64,000 nucleotides of DNA, from NCBI GenBank assembly GCA_964388275.1, contig CAYLZD010000003.1, positions 1 through 64,000 on the forward strand. Direction: 5' to 3'. How positions within the stretch are numbered: position 1 is the stretch's first letter; every line of letters starts with the position of its first letter. The position numbers and the translations under genes were made by a program. The notes beneath the pieces were generated by a model. That model saw only the letters and a list, made by a program, of their open reading frames with translations. It searched no databases and was not told the DNA's origin. This stretch comes from JARYLZ01 sp964388275. GTDB taxonomy: Bacteria; Bacteroidota; Ignavibacteria; SZUA-365. Below, piece by piece: positions 54,992-63,999 of this stretch.

Positions 54992-57822
54992 GACGACTCT
55001 CGGTTATTGTTGATTGTCTCTGTTGCTTTCAATGATTCGTCGAGCAAGGCATCGCGCTTCCTGCGCACGTCGGCGGCGTTCGGGAAAAGACGTTCCAACT
55101 CCCGGAGAAGGTCCAACGCATCGTCGCGGCGTCCCTGCATCATCGCAATGTCGAGCAGATAACGGTAAGGGCTCTGCAGACCCGCCGCGTTGCGCGGCCC
55201 CTGGCGGATTTCGCGCTTGAGACGCTTCTCCACATCCATGAATATGCGCGCGGCGGCTTTCCTGTCGCCCGCTTTGTGGTATAACACCCCCAGATCGAAA
55301 GCTTCCCGCGCATCCATGGGAAACGAGCGCAACGGGAACGCTCTTTCCATCGCCGACAACGCCCTGGCCGCGGCTTCGGCGTCTCCCGCCACCCGGGTTT
55401 CATAATCGGCCAGCCGTAGAAACAGCGCTCTTTGCCATCGCAAATTCTCCCTCGACTCGGGAGGGAGGTAGCCGCCGGCGCCGGCGGCATGCGTGAGCAA
55501 GAGTCCTCTTTCGGGAGACCTGCGCGGGGCATCCACCCTGTTCAGCGCCGTTTCCCGCAACGAGCTGCGTCTGATCGCACCCGCGCCCGGAGACCGCACG
55601 GGTGTCAGCCGAAACACCGCTCCGTCCAACCTCATGAAGTCCTGCAGACTTCCCGGTATGCCGTCCATGCACTCCGGTGTAAAATGCAGAGGACGATGCC
55701 AAGCGGCCGCCGCAATTATATCATTCAGGAACACGTCCCTCCAAGGCCTGAAATATCTGACGAGCTCGCCGGAACCGTCGAGAGCCACCGGATGAGAGGC
55801 CTGCGCGGAGTATATCATGGCCGAACCACGCCGCAAGCGGGCGAGCGAATCAGCTGCGGCGCGCGGTGCGCCCTCGAGCGTCTCGCTGACGAAAGTGCGC
55901 ATCGTGTCTCGTCCTACCGGAATCCTCAATTCGCGTCGATCCGAAATCCAGCCTGTCTTCAGTATGGCGGCTCTTCCCATCGCCGGAAGTTGCGACAGCT
56001 CCTCCATTGTGAAGGAAGTCGGCACGGGCTTCCCCGACCTGCCTGGTGAAACCGATTGCATCGAGTGCCAGGACGCGCCCAGCAGTCCGAGATTCACCAG
56101 TCGCACGTCGCGTCTTATTCGGTTCGCTTCCTGAAGATACAGGAGCGGCCAGTAATCGTTGTCGCCCTGAGTAAAAAGGACGGCCCCCTGCTCGCAACCT
56201 TGCAATTTGTTGTACGCGGCGTCCCTCGCGCTGTAATCGCGGCTCCTATCATGTTCGTACGCATTCGCGGCGAACATCCGGCCCGGAGCCGCGTAAAAAG
56301 CGGCGAGAAGAACGAATACCGCGGCGGCGGGCTTTCCGCCGAAACGGCGCGCGAAAGCTCTCGCCAGACAGCCGGCCGCCGTGCCGATCCAGATCGACAT
56401 CACCATCAGTACCGGTATGACGGCTCTATCCTCCTCGCGCTCCATCGGCATTTCCGGGTTACGGGCGAAGGTCAACCCGACGCTCATAGTGACGAATACG
56501 AGAAGCAGAAAGAATCCGCCCGGAAAATGCAGGCGCAAATGCTGGAACATGCCTCCCAGGGCCAGCAGAAGAGGCAAGGCGTAATAAACATTCGGGTATG
56601 CGGCGGAAGCGCCTCCATCGAGGGATTCGACTGCCCGGGCGCCGCCGAACAGCACGGCGGGCGAGCCGTTGTCGTCGCCGGCGCGGCCTGAGAAATTCCA
56701 TAGCACGTATCGTATGAAACCGCGATTGAGTTGCTGATCCAAGAAGATCTCCGCATCCGAGTCCTCTCCGACCGACTGCATGCCGGACGGGTTCCGGCCG
56801 CGTACGAACACCGACGAACCGCGGCTGAAATCGCCCTCGGCGAGATACGCCGAATACGAGGCCTCCGCTCCCGCAGCGCCGATGTTCAGCGCAGGATCCT
56901 GGGCCGCGCGGATAGGGATCACCGCATTCAGCGATGTCCCGGCCAGATACAGCGCGACCGCAAGTGAACACGTCGCCGCGACGCTGCTTCGTGTGACCCG
57001 GGAGATAATCCCCCCGAGCGCAAGCAGGATCGTGATCGCGGCAACTATGAGAAGAAGCAGGGAGATCCCGGCGGGATAACCTCCGAACAAAGAGGCCGCG
57101 GCTGACGGTGCGGCGATTAGCGCTCCGTAATACATCAATACGAAAAGTCCGGCCGTCATCAGCCCCGTCTGCGCGAATCCCCGCATCCCCCGGCCGAAAA
57201 TCGCTCCTCCGACGAGCATTCCCGCGGGAATTGCGAGCAGAATCAGATCCCGCGAAACCGCGGTGGCCAGCCCGAAGAGAAAGGCAAGCATCATCAGGCG
57301 GCGCGCATCGCCTCGCGCCGTCGCCGAGCGCCGCCACAGCATTGCGACGAAAATTATTAGGGCGGCCGTCAGCGCGGAAGGCGCGCCGATGCCCGTCTCA
57401 ACGGCCGCGCTCCAGAACGTGTCCGCGAAAGCCAGAGATAAACCGGCAATGAGCGCCCCGCCTGAAGCCGCAAAGGCTCCGACGCGGGTCTTGATCCATT
57501 CGCCGAACAGCGAGCGCAGAATTTCGAATGCAATTCGGCACACCAGCAACACGGTGGTCGAAGCAAACAGGGCGGACAGCATGTTCAACCGGCGCGCGGT
57601 GTCTCCCAGATCGGGAATCAACGCCGCAATGCGAGCCGTCAGCAGATACAAGGGAGCGCCCGGAGATCGCGGAATCCCGAAAGTCGCCGCGGCAGCGGCA
57701 TATTCTCCGCTTTCCCACCAGGATACTGACGGGAAAGCGGTCGCCGCATAGATCGCGAAAGCCGCGACACCGGCGACCGCCGATGTCAAGACCTCAGGAC
57801 GGCGTGTCGGAATCATCCTCAT
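54988..57822 (-). CDS. DUF2723 membrane protein, tandem paralogue
   Basis: 944 residues, same layout as the gene after it: first loop ATAFPSVSWWESGEYAAAAATFGIPRSPGAPLYLLTARI, about 12 membrane helices, then AVLFTQGDNDYWPLLYLQ and RRDVRLVNLGLLGASWHSM, and TPR-like helices at the end. Note WESGEY instead of WDCGEF at the acidic motif, so Glu replaces Asp. The copies are clearly diverged, pointing to an old duplication and possibly different substrates. The frame begins at ATG 57822, with ATG 57816 as alternative. Confidence 0.82.
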   Translation of the reverse strand: MRMIPTRRPEVLTSAVAGVAAFAIYAATAFPSVSWWESGEYAAAAATFGIPRSPGAPLYLLTARIAALIPDLGDTARRLNMLSALFASTTVLLVCRIAFEILRSLFGEWIKTRVGAFAASGGALIAGLSLAFADTFWSAAVETGIGAPSALTAALIIFVAMLWRRSATARGDARRLMMLAFLFGLATAVSRDLILLAIPAGMLVGGAIFGRGMRGFAQTGLMTAGLFVLMYYGALIAAPSAAASLFGGYPAGISLLLLIVAAITILLALGGIISRVTRSSVAATCSLAVALYLAGTSLNAVIPIRAAQDPALNIGAAGAEASYSAYLAEGDFSRGSSVFVRGRNPSGMQSVGEDSDAEIFLDQQLNRGFIRYVLWNFSGRAGDDNGSPAVLFGGARAVESLDGGASAAYPNVYYALPLLLALGGMFQHLRLHFPGGFFLLLVFVTMSVGLTFARNPEMPMEREEDRAVIPVLMVMSIWIGTAAGCLARAFARRFGGKPAAAVFVLLAAFYAAPGRMFAANAYEHDRSRDYSARDAAYNKLQGCEQGAVLFTQGDNDYWPLLYLQEANRIRRDVRLVNLGLLGASWHSMQSVSPGRSGKPVPTSFTMEELSQLPAMGRAAILKTGWISDRRELRIPVGRDTMRTFVSETLEGAPRAAADSLARLRRGSAMIYSAQASHPVALDGSGELVRYFRPWRDVFLNDIIAAAAWHRPLHFTPECMDGIPGSLQDFMRLDGAVFRLTPVRSPGAGAIRRSSLRETALNRVDAPRRSPERGLLLTHAAGAGGYLPPESRENLRWQRALFLRLADYETRVAGDAEAAARALSAMERAFPLRSFPMDAREAFDLGVLYHKAGDRKAAARIFMDVEKRLKREIRQGPRNAAGLQSPYRYLLDIAMMQGRRDDALDLLRELERLFPNAADVRRKRDALLDESLKATETINNNRESS

Positions 57823-57906
57823 CCGCCGCCTGAACGCGGTCCGGCCGGTCTCATCGCAGGGTTATTCATTCAAATGTCGACCACGCTTACGTGTCCATGC
57901 CCCTGA

Positions 57907-58176
57907 TCAGACCGGCTCCGACGTCTTGCTTCTCCGCCTGTATAAAATGCCCAGCGGAATTATGACGCAGTAGCCTACAGCTAGAATTATCGGCGCGACC
58001 GTCACTGAGAGTGGACTGATGTCGTCTCCCATCGACATGACGATGTAACCCAGAAGCACTACGAGAACGCCCCCGAGCATGATGATGTAGTTGATGCGCT
58101 GTGGAAGCTCCAGTTCCGAAATAAACGCCTTCCGCTTCAGCTTTTTTTTGTTTTTTCCGGCGGCGATTTTTGCCAT
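57907..58176 (-). CDS. DUF3098 small membrane protein
   Basis: 89 residues. A lysine-rich head (MAKIAAGKNKKKLKRKAF), then two membrane helices (about 30-50 and 55-77) and a basic tail. The size and pattern fit DUF3098, found in Bacteroidota and relatives, often near the FtsX/ABC type genes, as here. Function unknown. Start ATG 58176 with GGAGA upstream. Confidence 0.72.
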   Translation of the reverse strand: MAKIAAGKNKKKLKRKAFISELELPQRINYIIMLGGVLVVLLGYIVMSMGDDISPLSVTVAPIILAVGYCVIIPLGILYRRRSKTSEPV

Positions 58177-58225
58177 GCGTTCTCCTTGTCGAGCGTTTTA
58201 TTGTTTTGTTCTGAGCACTGAATAG

Positions 58226-58909
58226 TCATTTCCGCTTTTCAAGACGGCCATCGTGAAGATGATATATGGCGTCCGCTCGCCCGGCCAATCCCTCGTCATG
58301 AGTTACAATCACGAAAGTGCGCCCGTGTTCGCGCGAAAGCTTCCAGAGCAGGTCGTGCAGGGATGCCGCGTTTTCGGCGTCCAGATTTCCGGACGGTTCG
58401 TCCGCAAGAACCACAGCAGGTCCGTTGGCAAGAGCCCTGGCGACCGCGATCCTCTGTTGCTCGCCGCCGGAGAGCTCCGAAGGCCGGGCATCGGCCCGGT
58501 GCAGCACGCCGACCCGGGAGATAAGCTCGCGTGAACGGCCCTCGGCTTCAGCGCGGCCTGCGCCGGCTATCAGCATGGGCATGGACACGTTCTCGACAGC
58601 CGTGAACTCGGGAAGCAGATGATGAAACTGGAAAACGAAGCCGATTTTACCGTTACGGAAAGCTGCAAGTTGGGCATCCTTCAGAGTGAACATGTCCTCG
58701 CCGGCTACTCGAACTTCGCCGGAAGTCGGCTTGTCCAGAGCGCCGATGATATGGAGGAGCGTGCTTTTACCTGCGCCTGAAGCGCCGATTATCGCAGCGA
58801 TTTCTCCTTCGCGCACCTTCATCGATACGCCTCGCAAGACTTCGAGACCGGCGGATCCTGTCTGATACGACTTGTGTACGTTGCGGATATCGACAATGGG
58901 AGAGGACAT
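58226..58909 (-). CDS. lolD: Lipoprotein-releasing ABC transporter ATPase, LolD-like
   Basis: 227 residues. Walker A GASGAGKST, signature LSGGEQQRIAVARAL, Walker B VVLADEPSGNLD, and His in VTHDEGLA. These belong to the MacB/LolD/FtsE ATPase group. The two permease genes of LolC/E type directly upstream support the LolD assignment: energising extraction of lipoproteins from the inner membrane. Confidence 0.9.
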   Translation of the reverse strand: MSSPIVDIRNVHKSYQTGSAGLEVLRGVSMKVREGEIAAIIGASGAGKSTLLHIIGALDKPTSGEVRVAGEDMFTLKDAQLAAFRNGKIGFVFQFHHLLPEFTAVENVSMPMLIAGAGRAEAEGRSRELISRVGVLHRADARPSELSGGEQQRIAVARALANGPAVVLADEPSGNLDAENAASLHDLLWKLSREHGRTFVIVTHDEGLAGRADAIYHLHDGRLEKRK

Positions 58910-58977
58910 CGAAATAGCGTCAAACTATAAAGATAGCCTGATTTCCGGCCATTAAGCAAACCATAATCACCGCCCTG

Positions 58978-60195
58978 CTATTCCCATCTGACGGCATCGA
59001 TGATTTCGACATTTCCCGCCCTTCCGGCCGGATACCACGCGGCAAGCAGACAAAGAGCGAACGTGGCGACAGCAATTATGGCTATGTCCGGCAAACGCGG
59101 ATCGACGGGAAGAGCCGGTATGATGAAGGCGGCATCGAGTTTCAACAGTCCGAAATTGTGCTGCAGCCAACATACGATCAGGCCCAGCGTTGTTCCTGCA
59201 ACCACACCGGTCACGCCTATCCAGAAACCCTGCAACAGGAAGATCCGCCGTATCCGAGCAGCCGATACTCCCATGGTCCGGAGAATGCCGATATCGCGCC
59301 TTTTCTCCAAAACAAGCATCGTCAACGAGGCGAGTATGTTGAAGACGGCCACGGCGATAATCACGCCCAGCAACACGAACGCGCTCCAACGTTCAATGCG
59401 CATCACCGAATACAAGTCCTTGTGCAGATCGTACCATGTGAGGATGTTCCAGCCGGCGCCGATTTCCGCTGAGAGTCGGTTCTTGACTTCATTGCTGTAG
59501 TCTATGTCGGCCAATTTGATCTCAAAGCCGGCGGCATCCTCGTCGGCGTGGAAAAACTCGACCGCAGCCGCCAACGGCAGGAAAACGACCCCCGCATCCA
59601 CTTTCTTGTTCTTCGAATCATAAATGCCCGCAACCGGACAGTAAAAAATGGTGGGCGTCACATACTGCGTCAACATGCTCTGCATCCCCGCCGGACTTAC
59701 AAGCTCCAGCGTATCCCCTTCCAGCAGTCTCAACTTGTCGGCAAGCGTGATGCCGACAAGTATCGCGAACGGCGATTCATGAGACGCTCTGCCCATGACG
59801 ATCGCGGATCTAATGCCGGATACATCGTCTACGGTGGCCGCTTCGTACCCCTTGACCTGCACGAAACCGGTATATCCTTTTGAAATCGCCATGGCTTTCC
59901 GCTCGATGACACGCGTGCGTCCGATCACCCGTTTTTCCGCCGCGAGTATGCTGTCGATTCGAGCCGCCGGAATCCCATCCTTTCTCGGCGTCTTCTCTAT
60001 CCTGATATGCGGGTCGACCTTCAGCATGATCTCCGTCACAAGGCCTCCGAAGCCGTTGAATACCGACATCACGACCACCAGCGCGGCGACTCCGAAGGCG
60101 ATTCCCATCGTCGCGAGCAGCGCTATGATGTTGATGAAGCTGAAACGCTTTTTTCCGAGCAGGTATCTGCGGGCGATGAATCTCTCGATGGACAT
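58978..60195 (-). CDS. Lipoprotein-releasing permease LolC/LolE-like (second copy)
   Basis: 405 residues. N-terminal helix after MSIERFIARRYLLGKKRFSFINIIALLATMGIAFGVAALVVVMSVFNGF, a large periplasmic MacB-like domain (about 50-260), then three helices of the FtsX domain (about 270-395) including GILRTMGVSAARIRRIFLLQGFWIG and a final DAVRWE. The pair of such genes plus lolD is the LolCDE arrangement. Starts nine bases after the stop of the other permease. Which copy corresponds to LolC or LolE cannot be told safely. Confidence 0.9.
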   Translation of the reverse strand: MSIERFIARRYLLGKKRFSFINIIALLATMGIAFGVAALVVVMSVFNGFGGLVTEIMLKVDPHIRIEKTPRKDGIPAARIDSILAAEKRVIGRTRVIERKAMAISKGYTGFVQVKGYEAATVDDVSGIRSAIVMGRASHESPFAILVGITLADKLRLLEGDTLELVSPAGMQSMLTQYVTPTIFYCPVAGIYDSKNKKVDAGVVFLPLAAAVEFFHADEDAAGFEIKLADIDYSNEVKNRLSAEIGAGWNILTWYDLHKDLYSVMRIERWSAFVLLGVIIAVAVFNILASLTMLVLEKRRDIGILRTMGVSAARIRRIFLLQGFWIGVTGVVAGTTLGLIVCWLQHNFGLLKLDAAFIIPALPVDPRLPDIAIIAVATFALCLLAAWYPAGRAGNVEIIDAVRWE

Positions 60196-60204
60196 GCTGA
60201 ACGC

Positions 60205-61410
60205 TCAATGGAAGCGGATTGAGGCGACCGGATTCAATCGCGAAGCCAGCCACGCCGGCGCCGTGGCGGACAGAATGGACAGCGCCGTCGCCGCCAGCAT
60301 CGGGATAGCGAAACTCTCGACGGACAGGCGTATCGGAACGGTCGTCATGTAGTAGACATCGGGCGGAAGACTGAAGAACCGGAATTCCGCCTGCGCGGCC
60401 AGCAGGCCCAGAGCCGCCAACGAACCGAGGGCGGCGCCCGCAAGCCCGACGATGGCGCCCTGGAATAGGTATATGCCCCGGATCGAACGCCTCGATGCTC
60501 CCAGGGCCAGCAGTATCCCTATCGACGAGGTCTTTTCAATGACGAACAGGAGCAGAGTCGAGATTACATTGAACGCAGAGATCAGAATGAGAGATCCGAC
60601 GACTATCGGCACCAGATCCTTCTGGAGGTCGATCCATACAAACAGATTCCTGTATATGTCGAACACCGATCTCACGTCGAACGGATAGCCGAGCGCTACC
60701 GCCGCCCTTCCGGCCACCGCGTTAACATCGGCGGGATCGCTGCACCGGACATCGTACCCGTTCAAAACCGCCGGAGAGTCGAACAGGCGCTGCGCCGTCT
60801 GGATGGAAGTGAAGATCATGAGATCGTCGAAGTACTCGGCCATCCCTGTTTCATAAAGCCCACGGATTACGCATTGAACTTTGGGGGCGGCAAGGGCGTC
60901 TTCGGGTTCCTTCATTCCGAGCAGGAGAATACGATCACCGACGCCAAGACCGAGCCGTTGAGCCAGGCGTTCGCCCATCACGACGGACGGACGCCGGTCG
61001 GGATGCCGCCATTGCCACACTCCCTGTTTGATCCTCCTCTGCAGCCCGCCGGCTTCGGTCACGCCTTTCACAAGAACCCCGTCTATGTCATCCCGTGTTA
61101 TGACCACCGCTTCACGCTGCAAGAAAGGCGACGCGGAGGTGACGCCGCCCACGGCTTTGAGTCTCTCCAGACGCGCGTGATCCTCGGCGACGACGGCATT
61201 GCCGAAGGTTCCGACCTGTATATGACCCGACACGCCTGTGATCACTGAACGAAGTTCGCGTTCGAAGCCGTCGAGTATGCAGAAGGTGATGATAAGGGCC
61301 GCTGTTCCGACGGCGACGCTGCCGACAGCGGTCATCGTCATGAACGAAAGGAAACGCGACAGCGACCGTGCCCTCATGCTCCGGAATGCCACCTGTGCCG
61401 AAAAACCCAT
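60205..61410 (-). CDS. Lipoprotein-releasing permease LolC/LolE-like (first copy)
   Basis: 401 residues, same architecture as the next gene: N-terminal helix (MGFSAQVAFRSMRARSLSRFLSFMTMTAVGSVAVGTAALIITFCILDGF), periplasmic domain with SPFLQREAVVITRDDIDGVLVKGV, and C-terminal FtsX helices with SSIGILLALGASRRSIRGIYLFQGAIVG and SRLNPVASIRFH at the end. In LolCDE the two permeases form a heterodimer. ATG 61410; the prfB stop is 30 bases upstream, so the genes may share a transcript. Confidence 0.9.
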   Translation of the reverse strand: MGFSAQVAFRSMRARSLSRFLSFMTMTAVGSVAVGTAALIITFCILDGFERELRSVITGVSGHIQVGTFGNAVVAEDHARLERLKAVGGVTSASPFLQREAVVITRDDIDGVLVKGVTEAGGLQRRIKQGVWQWRHPDRRPSVVMGERLAQRLGLGVGDRILLLGMKEPEDALAAPKVQCVIRGLYETGMAEYFDDLMIFTSIQTAQRLFDSPAVLNGYDVRCSDPADVNAVAGRAAVALGYPFDVRSVFDIYRNLFVWIDLQKDLVPIVVGSLILISAFNVISTLLLFVIEKTSSIGILLALGASRRSIRGIYLFQGAIVGLAGAALGSLAALGLLAAQAEFRFFSLPPDVYYMTTVPIRLSVESFAIPMLAATALSILSATAPAWLASRLNPVASIRFH

Positions 61411-61440
61411 CAGGGTATCATCCTCCCGCCGGCAGCCGGA

Positions 61441-62560
61441 TTATTCAGGCATCGCAGCGACGGCGCTGCCGAAGGTGAGCAGATACGGTTTAATGAAGGC
61501 ATCCAGAGCTCCGTCCATTACTCCTTGAACGTCGCTGCTCTCGGCGCCGGTGCGGTGATCCTTGACCATAGTGTAAGGTTGAAACACATACGAGCGGATC
61601 TGGCTGCCCCATTCGATCCTTTTTTTCGAGTCCTCTATCGCGGCAAGCCGCGAGGCCTCCTTCTCGCGCTCTATCTGGTAAAGTCTGGACTGCAGAAGCT
61701 TCATAGCTGTCGCGCGATTCTGATGCTGCGACCTCTCCTGCTGGCAGGCCACCACGATCCCCGTCGGAACATGCGTTATTCGAACCGCTGTCTCCACCTT
61801 ATTGACGTTCTGGCCGCCCTTGCCGCCGCTGCGGAAAGTATCCACTTTGAGATCCGCCGGGTTTATCTCGATCACGATGTCGTCATCCACTTCAGGATAC
61901 ACGAACACCGAGGCAAAGGATGTGTGGCGCCGTTTATTGGCGTCGAAAGGTGAAATGCGCACAAGCCGATGGACGCCTATCTCGGATTTGAGAGAGCCGA
62001 AGGCGTAAGAACCCTTGACCTCCATCGTGGCGCTTTTTATTCCCGCTCCCTCGCCCTCCAATTCGTCTATCAAATCGACGGAATAACCCCGCCGCTCGCA
62101 GAAACGCAGGTACATGCGCCGCAGCATATCCGCCCAATCCTGTGATTCGGTGCCGCCGGCCCCCGAGTGAATGGTCAGAATCGCGTTGCGCTGATCATCA
62201 GGTCCTGAAAGCATGTTTTTAAACTCCAAGTCGGAAAGCCGGCTCAGAGTTTCGCGGAATTCTCGTTCGAGTTCCTCGGCGATGGCGGTATCGGCGGTCT
62301 CTTCAGCCAGTTCTATCAGCGTTTCATAATCCGATGCGCTGCGGTCCACCGCTTCCCAGAGTTCCACCCATTCTCGGCGCAAGGCGATTTCCCGCATGGT
62401 TTTCTGAGCGGCGATATTGTCGTCCCAGAAACCCGGTTGATGCGTCTGCCGCTCGAATTCCTCTATTTCGGCGATTTTCCGACCGATGTCAAAGATACCC
62501 CCGGAGTGCATTGACGCGCTCGCGGATATCCCGGGATCGGGTTGAGTGCTCTTCAAACAT
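61441..62560 (-). CDS. prfB: Peptide chain release factor 2, programmed +1 frameshift
   Basis: RF2 terminates at UAA and UGA. The first 23 codons start at ATG 62560 (GAGAGG upstream) and end at an in-frame TGA at 62489-62491 inside the classic slip site GGGGGTATCTTTGAC (62488-62502). A +1 shift at CTT-T continues into the long frame to 61441, giving about 372 residues. In the main part are the SPF motif (RISPFDANKRRHTSF) that reads the stop codon and GGQ (SGGKGGQNVN) for hydrolysis. The purine-rich GGGGG is the internal Shine-Dalgarno-like stimulator. RF2 thereby controls its own level, as in many bacteria. Confidence 0.96.
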
Positions 62561-62576
62561 GATATTCCTCTCGGTG

Positions 62577-62780
62577 TCAGGTGAAATAATACGGCGACAG
62601 CGTTGAGCGCCGCCGCCCGCGACGGCGGGCGATCGGCCGTTGAAACTGCACATATTCGATCAGCGGCGCCGGAAGCGCAATAATACGCGGGGCGGGCGCC
62701 GGGTTGAAATTTAGAAACAGGACCAGCACGAAGACGGCAAGCGCCCTTCGAATCGACAGAGGGGCGTCACTGCGGCGCAT
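62577..62780 (-). CDS. Possible small single-span membrane protein
   Basis: 67 residues from ATG 62780 (a start at 62795 or 62816 is also open). One hydrophobic stretch RALAVFVLVLFLNF near residues 10-23, then proline-rich and arginine-rich tail. It overlaps the end of phoH by 14 bases and lies before prfB, filling a 206-base gap in the same direction. No homologue recognised; may be a spurious frame in GC-rich DNA. Confidence 0.35.
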   Translation of the reverse strand: MRRSDAPLSIRRALAVFVLVLFLNFNPAPAPRIIALPAPLIEYVQFQRPIARRRGRRRSTLSPYYFT

Positions 62781-63768
62781 CGCGTCCCTCCTCATGCCAG
62801 CGCTCGTAAGCTGCAATAATATCCTTCACGAGTTTATGGCGAACGACATCGCCCTTGTCGAGATACACGAAAGAGACGCCCTCAACGCCCTTCAGGACAT
62901 CCTGTATCTCAACCAGCCCGGAAACGGTCCGGCTCGGCAGGTCTATCTGCGTGATGTCGCCCGTGACGATCGCCCGGGAGTTTCCACCCATTCTCGTCAG
63001 GAACATCTTCATCTGCATTCCGGTGGCGTTCTGGGCTTCGTCCAGGATTATGAACGCGTTGTTCAACGTGCGGCCTCTCATGTAGGCCAGAGGGACTATC
63101 TCGATAGTCCGGCGCTCGAGAGACGTCTTGAGTTTGTCGGCCGGTAGCATGTCGTCCAGCGCGTCATAAAGCGGTCTGAGATAGGGATCCACCTTTTCCC
63201 TCAAATCCCCCGGAAGGAATCCGAGGCTCTCCCCTGCCTCCACAGCCGGCCTCGCCAGGACGATTTTTCCCACTTCGTGACGGCGCAGTGCCGCCACGGC
63301 CGATGCAACCGCCAAATAGGTTTTGCCTGTGCCGGCGGGACCGATCGCGAAAACGATGTCGTTGGTCCTAACCGCTTTCATGTATCCGATCTGCCCGGCG
63401 GTCCTGGCCTTGATGTAGTCCTGTTTGGCATAAAGGACCACATTATCCACATCTTCGGGCTGGATCTCCAGGGCGCTGCCGTTGGCTATGATGTCCATAA
63501 CAGTCAGGACGTCGCGCTCGGTGAGCCGGTCCGTTTTGTTTACGACGAACATCAGTTCCTTCAGGATTTTTTCCGCATTGTCCACTGAAACTTCGTCGCC
63601 CCGGAGCAGCGCCGTTTCGCCCCTGGCTGTGATGCGAACATCCAGCCTCTGTTCTATCAAGCGGAGATGCGCATCGTTGACGCCGAAAAGAAGCTGCGGA
63701 TTGTTCGAGGTAAGTTTGACTCGTCGCTCTATTATTTCCACTGTGTCGCCGATTTGCCCGGGTGTCAA
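62767..63768 (-). CDS. phoH: PhoH-like ATPase
   Basis: 333 residues. Small N-terminal alpha/beta RNA-binding-like part (about 1-110) and PhoH ATPase domain with Walker A GPAGTGKT near 144, LARPAVEAGESLGFLPGD, LAYMRGRTLNNAFIILDEAQNAT with Walker B, and SRAIVTGDITQIDLP. An RNA helicase-related role is inferred for the family. The frame is open to TTG 63768 with weak initiation signals; GTG 63741 (MEIIERRVKL) is a good alternative since the family usually begins near there. A perfect terminator lies 11 bases upstream of the TTG. Confidence 0.93.
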   Translation of the reverse strand: MTPGQIGDTVEIIERRVKLTSNNPQLLFGVNDAHLRLIEQRLDVRITARGETALLRGDEVSVDNAEKILKELMFVVNKTDRLTERDVLTVMDIIANGSALEIQPEDVDNVVLYAKQDYIKARTAGQIGYMKAVRTNDIVFAIGPAGTGKTYLAVASAVAALRRHEVGKIVLARPAVEAGESLGFLPGDLREKVDPYLRPLYDALDDMLPADKLKTSLERRTIEIVPLAYMRGRTLNNAFIILDEAQNATGMQMKMFLTRMGGNSRAIVTGDITQIDLPSRTVSGLVEIQDVLKGVEGVSFVYLDKGDVVRHKLVKDIIAAYERWHEEGRDAPQ

Positions 63769-63778
63769 TTAAGGGTAG

Positions 63779-63815
63779 AAAAAACCCTTACATTCCACGA
63801 ATGTAAGGGTTTTTT
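63779..63815 (-). terminator. Perfect hairpin terminator upstream of phoH
   Basis: Perfect 17-base-pair inverted repeat AAAAAACCCTTACATTC / GAATGTAAGGGTTTTTT with loop CAC. With T-runs at the 3' side on both strands it can end transcription in both directions. It lies 41 bases after the stop of the truncated upstream gene on the minus strand. Confidence 0.9.
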
Positions 63816-63855
63816 CGAAATTCGTTCAACAGGACGCGGGATCGCCGCTTGCGGC

Positions 63856-63999
63856 CTATTTGTTGACGTTTTCAGGCGCTTTTTTCTCGTCGGTCATCCC
63901 GCCTGTCGCGGCCGCGGCTTCGCGTTTCTGCCTGTAATACTTGCGCGCGGCGCTTTCCTCTTCAGGGGTCAGCGGCGCAGGCGCCGGAATTTTCAGAAC
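63856..63999 (-). CDS. C-terminal part of an unidentified gene (cut by window edge)
   Basis: Only the last 47 codons are in the window, ending at TAG 63856-63858. The tail reads ...KIPAPAPLTPEEESAARKYY, then a basic, alanine-rich segment and a lysine-rich end MTDEKKAPENVNK. It is a hydrophilic, probably unstructured end without a recognisable domain. The reading frame has good coding character and is followed by the terminator at 63779-63815. Family unknown. Confidence 0.65.
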   Translation of the reverse strand, partial: VLKIPAPAPLTPEEESAARKYYRQKREAAAATGGMTDEKKAPENVNK

